The position numbers and the translations under genes were made by a program. Below, piece after piece: positions 24,245 through 32,756 of a stretch of DNA of 64,000 nt. The notes under the pieces were generated by a model. The model saw nothing but the letters and a program-made list of their open reading frames with translations, was not told the DNA's origin and did not search any database. The DNA is from Palsa-504 sp963739135 (lineage in GTDB: Bacteria > Actinomycetota > Actinomycetes > Streptosporangiales > Streptosporangiaceae): the NCBI GenBank assembly GCA_963739135.1, contig CAVTZG010000022.1:1-64000 (forward strand). The letters run 5' to 3'. Numbering within the stretch: the stretch's first letter is position 1; every line of letters starts with the position of its first letter.

Positions 24245-25726
24245 ATGAGCAACGCCGGCGCGAATACCTTCTTGTCTGTTCTCCGGCAGCTGGCGGAAAC
24301 CGGTCCGGACCGGCCCGCGCTGACCTGCGGAGACGTTACGCTATCCCGGGCCGGGTTCGTGGAGCGGGTGGAGCGTCTGGCTGCGCTGTTCGCGGCCCGC
24401 GGGGTGGCGGAAGGCTCGACGGTCACCATCGGCCTGCCCAACTCGATCGGGTTCGTGGAGAGCATGTTCGCGGCCTGGGCGGTGGGGGCCGTGCCGCAGC
24501 CGGTCTCCCACCGGCTCCCGCCACCCGAACGCACCGCCATCATGGACCTGGCCAGTCCGTCACTGGTCGTGGGAATGCCGCAGCCAGAGGCGGGAGCATG
24601 GCCGGCCCTGGAGTCGGTGCCCCAGCGGCTTCCCGCTGGCTCGTTCACGCCGGGCGTGTCGCCGGTGTGGAAGCTCGTGACCAGCGGCGGGAGCACGGGA
24701 CGGCCGAAGCTGATCGGGGCCACCGCACCCGCCCTGCTCGAGAACGTGGCTGGCCTCGCCCCTCTGGTGGGCCTGCCGTCCGGCGAGTGCGCCCTGATGA
24801 CCGGGCCGCTGTCCCACAACGCGCCGTTCGTGGCCACCGCGGCCGGGATGCTGCTCGGCAACCACCTGGTGCTCATGTCCCGGTTCGACCCGGCCCAGAC
24901 GCTGCGCCTGATCGAGAAGCACCAGGCGAGCTGGCTGTACCTGGTACCGACCATGATGCTGCGCATCTGGCGGCTGCCCGAGGCGGTCCGGCTGGCCGCC
25001 GACCTCTCCTCGCTGAAGGTGGCCTTCCACGTGGCCGCGCCGTGCCCGCCGTGGCTCAAGCAGGCCTGGATCGACTGGCTCGGCCCGCAGAAGGTGCATG
25101 AACTGTATGCAGGCACCGAGCTGCAGGCAGCCACGGTGATCACCGGCACCGAATGGCTCGCTCACCGGGGGTCAGTCGGCCGCACGGTGCTCGGCGAAAT
25201 AGAAGTACGCGACCCCGGCGGCTGGCCCGTACCTCCTGGCGGGGAAGGGGAGATCTGGATGCGCCGGGGCCCCGGCGCCCCGCCCCCGTACCGGTACATC
25301 GGCGCGACCGCACGCAGCGCCGCCGGCGGCTGGGAATCGCTCGGCGACGTCGGCCGGGTCGACGCCGACGGGTACGTCTACATCACCGACCGGCTCACGG
25401 ACATGATCCTCATCGGAGGGGCGAACGTCTACCCGGCGGAGATCGAGGCCGCTCTCGATGAGCACCCCGCCGTCCAGTCCTCCTGCGTGATCGGCCTCCC
25501 CCACGAGGACCTCGGCAACATTCCCCACGCCATTGTCGAGCTATCCGAGCCGGCATCTGATGAGCATCTGATGGCCCATCTCCGCCAGCGGCTCGCCCCG
25601 CACAAACTGCCCCGCACGATCGAGCGCGCCACCACGCCGCTGCGTGATGACGCCGGGAAGGTCCGCCGCTCCGCGCTCCGCGCCGAACGAATCGCCCAGC
25701 ACCCAGCCATCCAGCAGACCGGCTAA
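24245..25726 (+). CDS. Acyl-CoA synthetase (AMP-forming)
   Basis: A 493-residue adenylate-forming enzyme that activates a carboxylic acid to acyl-AMP and then acyl-CoA. The P-loop TSGGSTGRPKLIG (about 143-155), YAGTELQ, GDVGRVDADGYVYITDR, GGANVYPAEIE and the late Lys in DDAGKVRRSAL are all present. It is similar in layout to FadD-like and bile-acid-CoA ligases; the acid is not predictable. ATG 24245 follows GGGGAGGAG. A perfect stem-loop follows the stop. Confidence 0.92.
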   Translation: MSNAGANTFLSVLRQLAETGPDRPALTCGDVTLSRAGFVERVERLAALFAARGVAEGSTVTIGLPNSIGFVESMFAAWAVGAVPQPVSHRLPPPERTAIMDLASPSLVVGMPQPEAGAWPALESVPQRLPAGSFTPGVSPVWKLVTSGGSTGRPKLIGATAPALLENVAGLAPLVGLPSGECALMTGPLSHNAPFVATAAGMLLGNHLVLMSRFDPAQTLRLIEKHQASWLYLVPTMMLRIWRLPEAVRLAADLSSLKVAFHVAAPCPPWLKQAWIDWLGPQKVHELYAGTELQAATVITGTEWLAHRGSVGRTVLGEIEVRDPGGWPVPPGGEGEIWMRRGPGAPPPYRYIGATARSAAGGWESLGDVGRVDADGYVYITDRLTDMILIGGANVYPAEIEAALDEHPAVQSSCVIGLPHEDLGNIPHAIVELSEPASDEHLMAHLRQRLAPHKLPRTIERATTPLRDDAGKVRRSALRAERIAQHPAIQQTG

Positions 25727-25744
25727 GCCTGCCCACAGGCAGGC
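25727..25744 (+). terminator. Stem-loop terminator
   Basis: GCCTGCC-CACA-GGCAGGC forms a perfect 7-bp stem directly after the acyl-CoA ligase stop codon. No T-run follows. Confidence 0.7.
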
Positions 25745-25845
25745 GCACGCCGTGCTCATGCGGCCGATCTGGCCGGAACCCCCGTCCCGGGACATCCAGC
25801 GGTTCATGGCGGGGATGACCGCCGGGCAGGTCACCGGGACGGCGC

Positions 25846-25889
25846 CACCTGCCTGCCCCGCCGATGGGAAACCCCGGTGCAGGCAGGTG
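25846..25889 (-). terminator. Stem-loop after the rpf-like gene
   Basis: CACCTGCCTGC and GCAGGCAGGTG form a perfect 11-bp stem with a 22-base loop, 16 bases beyond the stop of the minus-strand LysM-RPF gene. It probably ends that transcript. Confidence 0.65.
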
Positions 25890-25904
25890 ACGCCCGGGCC
25901 GGTG

Positions 25905-26531
25905 TTAGCCGCGCGCCCCGCAGACGGGCCAGGCGCCGATGCCCTGGCTTGCCAGGACGTTCTGGGCCACGGCGATCTGCTGGGCCGGGGTGGCCAGGTT
26001 GGCCGAGGAGGCGTACCGGCCGCCGCCGTTGGCGAGCCAGGTCTGCTCGGTGAACTGCAGGCCGCCGTAGAAGCCGTTGCCGGTGCTGGCGGCCCAGTTA
26101 CCGCCGGACTCGCAGGCCGCGATCGCGGACCAGTTCACCCCGCCCGCCGGCGCCGGCGCCGGACTGGAGGCCTGCGCGGGCGCGGCCGGATCTGCCGGCG
26201 CTGCCCCGGCGGGCGCCGCCGGGGCAGGCCGTGCCGCCGTGGTGGCGGCCAGGGCGGCGCGGGCCAGCCACGGCGGCACCTGGTGCGAGCTCGGCAGGGC
26301 CAGCCGCTGGCCTGCGGTGATCATGTCCGGGTCGGGTACCTGGCGGCGGTTGGCCCACCAGATGGCGGGCCAGTCGGCCGCGCTGCCGTAGGCGCGGGCC
26401 GCGATCGCGGACATGGTGTCGCCCGGCCGGATGGTGTAGCTGCCGGGACCGTGGTGGGCTGGCGCGGGATTCAGCGTCACCGTGACCGCGATCAGCGACT
26501 TGACCAGCCCGGCAGCTGCCATACTGAACAT
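25905..26531 (-). CDS. LysM resuscitation-promoting factor-like protein
   Basis: A 208-residue secreted protein. The signal peptide is MFSMAAAGLVKSLIAVTVTL. The LysM domain (YTIRPGDTMSAIAARAYG to WWANRRQVPDPDMITAGQRL) binds peptidoglycan. After an Ala/Pro linker, the RPF domain shows WSAIAACESGGNWAASTGNG with the catalytic Glu, FYGGLQF and WPVCGARG. RPF proteins cleave peptidoglycan like lysozyme and promote exit from dormancy. The usual order is LysM last; here LysM comes first. ATG 26531 follows AGGAGG. Confidence 0.9.
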   Translation of the reverse strand: MFSMAAAGLVKSLIAVTVTLNPAPAHHGPGSYTIRPGDTMSAIAARAYGSAADWPAIWWANRRQVPDPDMITAGQRLALPSSHQVPPWLARAALAATTAARPAPAAPAGAAPADPAAPAQASSPAPAPAGGVNWSAIAACESGGNWAASTGNGFYGGLQFTEQTWLANGGGRYASSANLATPAQQIAVAQNVLASQGIGAWPVCGARG

Positions 26532-26731
26532 GTCGGGGTTCCTCCTGAGGTTGGTCCGACACAAGGTCCCGGCCGCGTGCTGCGAACACCGGCCGGGACC
26601 GCCCTGGCTAGCAGGCAATGCGCATGAAGGTCACCTCCCGCCCAGCCCGGGAGGACGGATGACGCGATATCACTGGCTTCCTCCGTTGGCTCATGCTTGC
26701 CTGCTGCCCTTGACCAGCCAGGATAACGCCC

Positions 26732-26819
26732 TGTGCACAAGATTGTGGATAATTCGGGTAAATACGCTGGTCAGCGCCTGCCCGGCTGTGGACGACCGGG
26801 GGTGTGGAAATGTGGATAA
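26732..26819. promoter_or_regulatory. Cluster of DnaA-box-like sites
   Basis: Five 9-mers lie in 88 bases: TGTGCACAA (26732), TGTGGATAA (26744), TGTGGACGA (26787), TGTGGAAAT (26803) and TGTGGATAA (26811). Two are perfect DnaA boxes (TTATCCACA on the minus strand) and all point the same way. The DNA between the first and third is AT-richer than its surroundings. No dnaA, dnaN or rep gene is adjacent, so it could be an origin relic, a DnaA-titration site, or control of the rpf-like gene. Confidence 0.6.
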
Positions 26820-26896
26820 CCGCGGCGGCACGCAGTCCTGCCAGGTCGCGGGCCTACGCGGCCGGCTCTTGAAGGGTCCGGGCCTGCTCGCCGATC

Positions 26897-27120
26897 TCAC
26901 GCTAAGTGACCAACGACGGACTGACCTATGACCTGGCCGGCACTACCGTCGAGCTGGGCATCAGCGACGGGCCGCGCAAGGGCCAGACCGTGACGCTGCG
27001 GCAGGTCACCCGCCGGGTCCCCGCCAAGGCCGGCGCCACCCGGCAGATCCACGCGCTGACCTCCCGCACCGGCCTGGCCGCCGGGGAAGTCTGCTGGCGG
27101 CTGACCTCGCGGTGGCGTGC
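26897..27120 (+). pseudogene. DDE transposase fragment
   Basis: The frame reads VTLRQVTRRVPAKAGATRQIH, then ALTSRTGLAAGEVCWRLTSRWRAE, matching a segment before the last catalytic Glu in several DDE transposases (RW-x-EN). Both ends are missing: homology stops at RWRAE, where the recombinase relic begins. Family not certain. Confidence 0.5.
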
Positions 27121-28085
27121 GGAGATGGTCTTTCCGCAACTGGCAAAAAGGGCGGTGCGGCCCGCCGGGGGCGGTCGGGAGGACGTAGCGGATCTCGACT
27201 TCGCTGTCGGTGACAATCACCCGGTCGATGAGCAGCTCGGCCAGCTGGCGCCGTTGCTCGAAGGTGGCGGTGGCCAGCCCGGCGCGGACAGTCTGGCAGA
27301 AGGCCTTGATCCCGTCGGCGACGGCGCCGAGTTCCAGCTTCTGCCGGGCCGCGGCGTCCAGCTGGCGCTGCTGGGCGAGCAGCGTGGCGCGGCGGCGATC
27401 CAGGTCCTGGCGGTTGCGGTCTAGCTCGGGCAGTGTGACCACCTCGGCGAGGTAGGCGTCCAGCAGCCGCCGCTGCTGGCGCTCCAGCTGGCCCAGGGCC
27501 TGGCCGATGGTGGCCTGCCGGGCCTGGAGTTCCTGGGGCAGCCAGGCGCCGCCTTGTGCCCGGGCCAGCGCGCGGGTGACGTGGGCGGGGTCGGTCAGCA
27601 GCGTGCACAGGTCGGCCCAGACCAGCTCATCCAGCTGCCCGGCGGGGATGTAGCGGGCGGTGCAGCGCTGTCCCTGCGCGGCGCGCAGCGCATCGGTGCG
27701 GCCGCGGCACAGGTAGTAGCGGTAGCCCTTGGCGGTCTGGCGGCCGGTGCATCCCAGCCGGCAGGCGCCGCAGCTGACCAGCGCGCGCAGCAGGTACTCG
27801 TGGCGGGTGTTGCGGGCCGCGCCCTGCTGGTTGGCATCGAGCTTGGCCTGCACCTGGGCGAAGGTCTCCTCGGAGACGACCGGCGGGACCGGCACGGTGA
27901 TCCAGTCCTGCTCGGGCCGCGGGGCATGGCTTTGGCCCGGCCCGGCCGGGCGCATCGCCGACTTGCGGCCGCGGGCCGGCACGACCCGGGTGCGGTTGGT
28001 CAGCGCCCGCCCCGTATAGGCCGGGTTGCGCAAGATGCCACGCACGCTGGCCACGTTCCACCGCGGCTTGCCGGCTTGCTGATGA
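27120..28085 (-). pseudogene. Serine recombinase, C-terminal fragment
   Basis: It contains the recombinase domain (NVASVRGILRNPAYTGRALTNRTRVV), a zinc-ribbon region (LVSCGACRLGCTGR with CRGRTDA), a coiled-coil helix (LERQQRRLLDAYLAEV) and a C-terminal strand (RVIVTDSEVEIRYVLP). The catalytic N-terminal domain is absent; upstream of GKPRW the sequence is unrelated. The 3' end is also cut. It is not related in detail to the recombinase at 340-2391. Confidence 0.85.
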
Positions 28086-28344
28086 CCGCCTCGGCCACGT
28101 CGGGTCTGACGCGTGGCGCTCGCTCCCGCTAGGGCGATCGCCGTCAACGGCCGAAATCGGGAGGGGACGAATCGCGGTCCGGCATGCCGCGCGATTGCAG
28201 GGGTGTGGGGCCTGAATCGACCATGCATCTAGGGTGGCAAAACGGGCCATCAAGATCAGAAACGAGAAACGTATGTAGGTTCTCATCACCGATGTCGCTT
28301 TCTCATATCGCTTGTCGCCTAGATGTCGCTTGCGACAGATCGGT

Positions 28345-28405
28345 TGTGACTGAGCAGCGAGTTCGGCACTTGGGCATCGAGTTTGGCATTTCGCTTGCTG
28401 GCTAG
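28345..28405. repeat. Left end: TIR plus subterminal repeats
   Basis: The terminal 25 bp begin TGTGACTGAGCAGCGAGTTC. Then CATCGAGTTTGGCAT repeats the GAGTT.GGCA core about 20 bases further in. The orientation is mirror-image to the right end at 31650-31754. Confidence 0.7.
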
Positions 28406-28516
28406 ACTCCTGCGACCCCCAGGTATAGGTGGCGGTTCCCAGGAATAGTTGGCGGATGATCTCGACCAGTGCCACTGACCTGCGTGTTTGTTCGGCGGGG
28501 CGTACGAATCCGCCAA

Positions 28517-29611
28517 CTAACCCTGGGACTCTCCGCCATGTAAGGCGGCGATCTGGCGGGCCGGGAACTGCTCCGGGTCCAGCAGGGTGGTGAGCACCTT
28601 GATCACGCTGGTCTTGACGCGGCGGGCGGTGCGGGCGGTGACGGTGAAGCTGACCAGCCGGGCGGCGGTGTCCGGGAGCCGGGTCAGGGTCTTGTCCCCG
28701 GCGTCGCGGCGCCGCTTGCCGAGCATGGAGCCCGATTCGCGCAGCAGCACCAGCTCCGACCCGTCAGGCAGGGGCTTGATGGTCTTGAACGGGACGGACT
28801 TCGCGCCGTTCTTGACCCGCCACACGAGATGAGCGCCGCGCGCGGAGAAGCGCAGCCACCGGTCCATGGAGAAGAACCCGCGGTCGGCCAGGTTGAGGAT
28901 CCCGGCGGTGAACGAGTCCTCCAGCTCATCAGCCAGCGGGTTCTCCCCGTCGTGGTAGCCGCCGATCGCGGCGGCGATCCAGCGGCGGGACGCGGTGCGC
29001 ACGTGCGCCGCTATCCGCAGCTTCGGCTTGGTCCCCCCGGACGGCACCCCGAACGCCCCGGCCAGCTCATCGTTGCTGAACAGCTCGATGGTGGTGCCGT
29101 CGATCGCGGTGGTTTCCATCTCGTGCCAGGCCGCGCCGGCGCCCAGGTCCGCGTCGCTGCGAGCGGCGTCGATCTCGAAGATGCGCCGCATCGCCTGCTC
29201 CCCGAGCAGGACCCGGGCCTTGGACAGCGCCGGCCCGGACGGCGTGACCGTGCCCGGTTTCACCGGCAGGCCCGGCATCGCGAACGCCCTGGCCAGCACC
29301 AGGTCATAGCCCTGATCGGGGAACAGCGCGCCGACAATGACGCACATCGCGGTCACCTCGGCGGTCAGCGCACGGTCCAGCTTGTGCCCGTGCCCTGCCT
29401 GCGCCACCGCCGCCGCGACCGCCCCGTCCGCGAGCAGCTCCGCGATCAGGCCCGCCCGGCGCAGCTCCCCGAGCAGGTCCTCCCAGAACCCGGGCCCGGC
29501 CACAGCCTGCGCCAGCAGCTCTCCCGTCTCCGCGGCCTGCGGCTCACCTCCGCGGTGACCAGCGGAAACAGTGGACGCAGGCGAAATGACCATGGCAAAC
29601 TGGGCGGACAA
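28517..29611 (-). pseudogene. IS4-type transposase, 3' truncated
   Basis: A 364-residue DDE transposase: AIDGTTIELFSNDELAG carries the first Asp and LNLADRGFFSMDRWLRF the second. The final block with the Y(2)R(3)E(6)K-type Glu is absent; the frame ends soon after DPEQFPARQIAAL. It is probably inactive. Start is TTG 29611 or ATG 29593. A 23/24-bp inverted repeat lies at its 5' end. Confidence 0.85.
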
Positions 29612-29674
29612 CGAAGCTCCCCGGTACGACGCTGATGACTAGACACCACACGTCATACCAGGGGGGCTTCGTTG
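29609..29674. repeat. Inverted repeat at IS4-type 5' end
   Basis: CAACGAAGC-CCCC-GGTA-GACG arms at 29609-29631 and 29651-29674 pair with three mismatches or gaps around a 19-base centre that is AT-richer. It may be the IS left end with a self-inverted copy, or a hairpin limiting transposase expression. Confidence 0.6.
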
Positions 29675-30287
29675 CACTCAGGGCGCGTGAGACTTACGGA
29701 CAGCATCGTGACGGACCTGCAACACAAAGTCTCGAACCGGACATCCAGCCACAGAAGTCCCGGAAGTTAAGGGCAGTGGAGCTGGGGGTCTCTCGTTTCC
29801 TGCAGGTTGGATATGGTCGCTCCGCCACTTATGGCTGGGTGTCACAGCGTGTTGTGCCTGTGATCGGTAGCTGGTGTGACGCCCATCGATGAACGTCGCC
29901 TTCCCAGAACCATCTGTCACCAAGGTCCAGGACGGTGTGCCGAGGGCATGAACGGCCTAGTCAACGTTGGCTGCCCCAGTGGCAACAACGGGCGGAACTC
30001 GCTCAGGTGCCAGCAATCTCTGGGAACCGGTGACACCTACCGCCGAGAAACGCGGCAGATGCCCAGTTCGCCGCATATCCCCGGTGACATCTACCACTGG
30101 GGTCACAGCTGGCCCCTGTGATCGATGGGCGGCCCGTGGGTCTGCCGCCGTCCCTGGTCGTCGTTGATTGATCTCGGTTCGGGATCATCTGCAGCGAATC
30201 CGGGTGGCAAGGTGGTGTGCGCTGCCGGTGATGCTGGGTCGGTGCCGGGGACGGGTGTGCCCGCCGTAACGCGCTGGCCTGGGCTTG
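29675..30287. other. Gap inside the 3.4-kb unit
   Basis: About 610 bases with no supported gene. CCGGTGACA(C/T)CTACC occurs twice (near 30030 and 30083) and CCCTGTGATCGATGGGC near 30113. Third-position statistics are not coding-like. It may hold remnants of the original transposase end or regulatory repeats. Confidence 0.4.
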
Positions 30288-31070
30288 TCAGGGGAGTGCT
30301 TCCAGGCGTGCGGAGATTTCCCGGTAGCGGTTGACGGGCACCAGGTGGACGCCGTCGAAGGCGCCGCTGTCGCGGAGCCGGGCGATCTGCTGGCATGCGG
30401 CCTCGACGCCGGCCATCTTGTCGTGGGCGACCTTGTCGGCGAGCCAGCCGGGGATCTCGATGTCGGGGATGGTGGCGGCCAGGCGGCGGGCCATGGCGGC
30501 GCTGGCCAGGACCATGACGCCGGCGTAGACGGGAACGCCGGCAGGGTTGGCGTCGCGCCAGCGCAGCTGGGCGTCGGCCGAGTAGCTGACCTGGCTGAAG
30601 ATGAAGTCGGCGGCGTGCTTCCACCGGGGCAGGGGCTGCAGGCTGGCGGCGACTCCGATCCGCCAGGCCGGGACCCCGGCGAAGGCCGGGTCTGAGGCCG
30701 TGCAGGAGCGTGCCTCCTCGATCATGGAGCGGACCGTCAGCTCGCTGGTCCGCCCGCCCGTGCCCGGCTTGTCGCCGTAGACGAACAGGAACTGGCTGAC
30801 GCCGTAGGCGGCGGCGGTGAGCAGGTCACGGTGGAAGCCGAGCAGGTTGCGGTCGCGGGAGTTGATGCAGGCGATGCTGCGCCCGCCCATGGCCTGCACC
30901 TCGTGCGCGACCGCGATGCTGGAGACGGTGGCACGGCCGATGTGATTATCCGGGATCAGGAAGGTGCTGGATACCGCGGTCAGCACTCCGATCTGGTGAC
31001 GGGCATGCGTGAGGTCAGGCCGGACAGGAGGCTCGATCTCGCAGACGATCTCGAACGGGCGCGCGCTCAT
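30288..31070 (-). CDS. Methylenetetrahydrofolate reductase-like protein
   Basis: The 260-residue TIM-barrel protein begins RPFEIVCEIEPPVRPDL, like the start of MetF, then HEVQAMGGRSIACINSRDRNLLGFHRDLL and FLFVYGDKP, corresponding to the folate/FAD-binding strands of MTHFR (usual TCRDRN and LTGD). ADFIFSQVSYSADAQLRW and PVYAGVMVLAS follow. MTHFR reduces methylene-THF to methyl-THF with FAD. It is shorter than housekeeping MetF (~290-310), and Cys/Asn replaces the usual Thr-Cys before RDRN. It is cargo of the 3.4-kb unit, so probably a specialised folate or one-carbon enzyme. Confidence 0.85.
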   Translation of the reverse strand: MSARPFEIVCEIEPPVRPDLTHARHQIGVLTAVSSTFLIPDNHIGRATVSSIAVAHEVQAMGGRSIACINSRDRNLLGFHRDLLTAAAYGVSQFLFVYGDKPGTGGRTSELTVRSMIEEARSCTASDPAFAGVPAWRIGVAASLQPLPRWKHAADFIFSQVSYSADAQLRWRDANPAGVPVYAGVMVLASAAMARRLAATIPDIEIPGWLADKVAHDKMAGVEAACQQIARLRDSGAFDGVHLVPVNRYREISARLEALP

Positions 31071-31145
31071 GACGGCAACGCTAGAGCAGGAGGCGGCTCG
31101 CAGGTGCCGGATCCCCGCCCGTCGATCATAGGGGCCAGCTACCGA

Positions 31146-31418
31146 TCACATGTGTGTATGTGCTTGTGGTCTGTCGGCGTCTGGCCCCTGCTGCCAGTGT
31201 CCCGCAGGCGCAACCGCGACGCGGGCCTCGTCATCTGGGCGGATGAGCGGGATGCCCTCTGTGCTGCTGTCGATCCTGCTGGCGAGGTGCCTGGCGTGCT
31301 CGATGAGGAGCTTGCGTAGCTCGGCATAATGGTTGAGCGGGTCGGGGCGGGTGAGCTGCCACCACGTGCTGCTGCCGCGGCGTGCGATCCAGGTTCTGCG
31401 GACTTGCTCCGGCTGCAT
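31146..31418 (-). CDS. Hypothetical 90-residue protein
   Basis: It starts MQPEQVRRTWIARRG, with WWQLTRPDPLNHYAELRKLLIEHARHL in the middle. Third codon positions are over 80% G or C by eye, which supports coding. GAGGA lies only 4 bases before the ATG. No family recognised. It ends near the MTHFR-like gene start, inside the 3.4-kb unit. Confidence 0.4.
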   Translation of the reverse strand: MQPEQVRRTWIARRGSSTWWQLTRPDPLNHYAELRKLLIEHARHLASRIDSSTEGIPLIRPDDEARVAVAPAGHWQQGPDADRPQAHTHM

Positions 31419-32040
31419 TTCCTCGATGGGGGGGCGAACCGGTGCTCGCCCCCGGTAACGCAGGCCCAGGTGAAGGCGGAGGCTTCTTGCCGTTTTCGGT
31501 CGTCCAGGGTCGGCTGGACTGGTCCTGGGACCGGCGGCAGGCGGCCGGTGATCTGGGGCTGCCTGGCTTGCGGCACAGCGTCGAAAAGCGACCTCAATCG
31601 CACCAGACCGCCAGCGGTTCCCGTGCCAGCCTCCGTGCTTAAGTGGCCTCAGGTGCCAACCATCTTGCCCAGCACGTGCCAACCTTCGTGCCCAGGCTCG
31701 CTGGAATCGCCATGTCGCAGCGATTCGAGGTGCCAAACTCGGTGCTCAGTCACATCGGTGATGATGAGAAGGCTGCTGCAGCACGGTGGCGTTCGGGAGG
31801 ACGGCCGTAGCAATGACAGAGCGTCACCGTCGACCTCGGAGCGGGAGCTCGGCAGGCTTTGCCGCGAGGTCCGCACGGCCGCGGTTGTCCGCGATCGGGC
31901 CGCAGCCCACGTGATCTAGCCGGGGACTGGGTCTGGACCTGCGGCACGGCTGCATGAACCGGAGACACGGGTGAGCGGCTGGCGCGGGTGATCACAGTGG
32001 TCTTCGCAAGGGCGCTCGGGCTTGACGTGAGCCCGGCAGG
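31419..32040. other. Right end of the 3.4-kb unit and upstream region of the TetR operon
   Basis: 31640-31754 holds two ~22-bp direct repeats (GTGCCAACC..C.TGCCCAG) and the right TIR. The 5-bp target copy TCGGT is at 31755-31759. From there to 32040 I see no gene. Confidence 0.5.
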
Positions 32041-32057
32041 AGCTATACCTTATAGCT
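32041..32057. promoter_or_regulatory. Perfect TetR-type operator
   Basis: AGCTATA-CCT-TATAGCT is a perfect 7+3+7 inverted repeat that ends one base before the GTG start of the TetR gene. TATA-like sequence is inside it, so transcription probably starts at or near the GTG (a leaderless message), and the protein would block its own transcription. Confidence 0.75.
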
Positions 32058-32723
32058 GTGGCTAGAGCCTATAGCCAGGTGCTGGGTACCGACCGGCGGG
32101 TCCTGCGGCGCCGGCAGACAATCGAGGAAGCGCTCGACGCGGCTGTGGCGATCATGGAGCAGGCCGGCGTCGGCGGCTTGTCGATGTCGGAGATCGCGCG
32201 CCGGCTCGGGATGCGCCAGCCGTCGCTGTATAAGTACTTCCCGTCGCTGCACGCGGTTTATGACGCGCTGTTCGCCCGCGGCCTGGAGCGCAGCGGCGCG
32301 GCCATCCAGGCCGCCGTCGGGGAGGGCCCTCGCGGGGTGGTGACCATCCGGGCGGCGGGCCGGGCCCTGGTGCGCTGGGCGGTGGAGAATCCCGCCCTGG
32401 CGCAGCTGCTGTACTGGCGCCCGGTGCCGGGGTTCGCTCCCACGGCGGCGACGTTCGTGGCCAGCGTGCGGCAGATGGACCAGCTGCGCGCAGCGTTCGC
32501 CGCAGCCGTGCGGGCGGGGGAGCTCCGCCCCGATGCCGCCTCCGCCGAGGCGCCGCGGCTGTTCACCATCATGCTGAGCGGCCTGATCTCCCAGCAGATG
32601 GCCAACGAACCGGCCGCGGACTACGGCACCGGGATGTTTACCAGCCTCACCGAGGCTGCGTTCGACATGTTCTTCGCCCGGTACGCGCCGCCACCAGGAC
32701 CCGGTGCCAGCCCGCCGGCATGA
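32058..32723 (+). CDS. TetR family regulator (WHG-type C-terminus)
   Basis: A 221-residue regulator. The helix-turn-helix reads ALDAAVAIMEQAGVGGLSMSEIARRLGMRQPSLYKYFPSLHAVYDAL. The ligand domain with VRWAVENPALAQLLYWRPVPGF and ISQQMANEP matches the WHG/TetR_C_33 type. GTG 32058 directly follows a perfect operator palindrome; no ribosome site is visible, consistent with a leaderless message. The next gene, 33 bases on, is an MDMPI-type protein, probably the co-regulated target. Confidence 0.92.
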   Translation: MARAYSQVLGTDRRVLRRRQTIEEALDAAVAIMEQAGVGGLSMSEIARRLGMRQPSLYKYFPSLHAVYDALFARGLERSGAAIQAAVGEGPRGVVTIRAAGRALVRWAVENPALAQLLYWRPVPGFAPTAATFVASVRQMDQLRAAFAAAVRAGELRPDAASAEAPRLFTIMLSGLISQQMANEPAADYGTGMFTSLTEAAFDMFFARYAPPPGPGASPPA

Positions 32724-32756
32724 CCAGCTGATCCTCACCCGCACCGAGGGCACTCG

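Larger units (their letters stand above)
28345..31754. mobile_element. 3,410-bp passenger-carrying unit with TIRs and 5-bp target duplication
   Basis: The left end (28345-28369) and the right end (31730-31754, other strand) both begin TGTGACTGAGCA and match at 23 of 25 bases. The flanks are TCGGT at 28340-28344 and TCGGT at 31755-31759, a perfect 5-bp duplication. Inside each end are extra copies of a ~20-bp motif (TGCCAA..TCG.TGCCCA), as seen near IS21-family ends. No IstA or IstB gene is present. The interior has an IS4-type transposase missing its end, an MTHFR-like gene and a 90-residue ORF. It was probably mobilised in trans. Confidence 0.75.

Noticed and set aside
26540..26900. c-di-AMP (ydaO) riboswitch upstream of the rpf-like gene
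   Set aside because: Actinomycete rpf genes often have one, but I could not find its conserved blocks by eye; only DnaA-box-like sites were clear.
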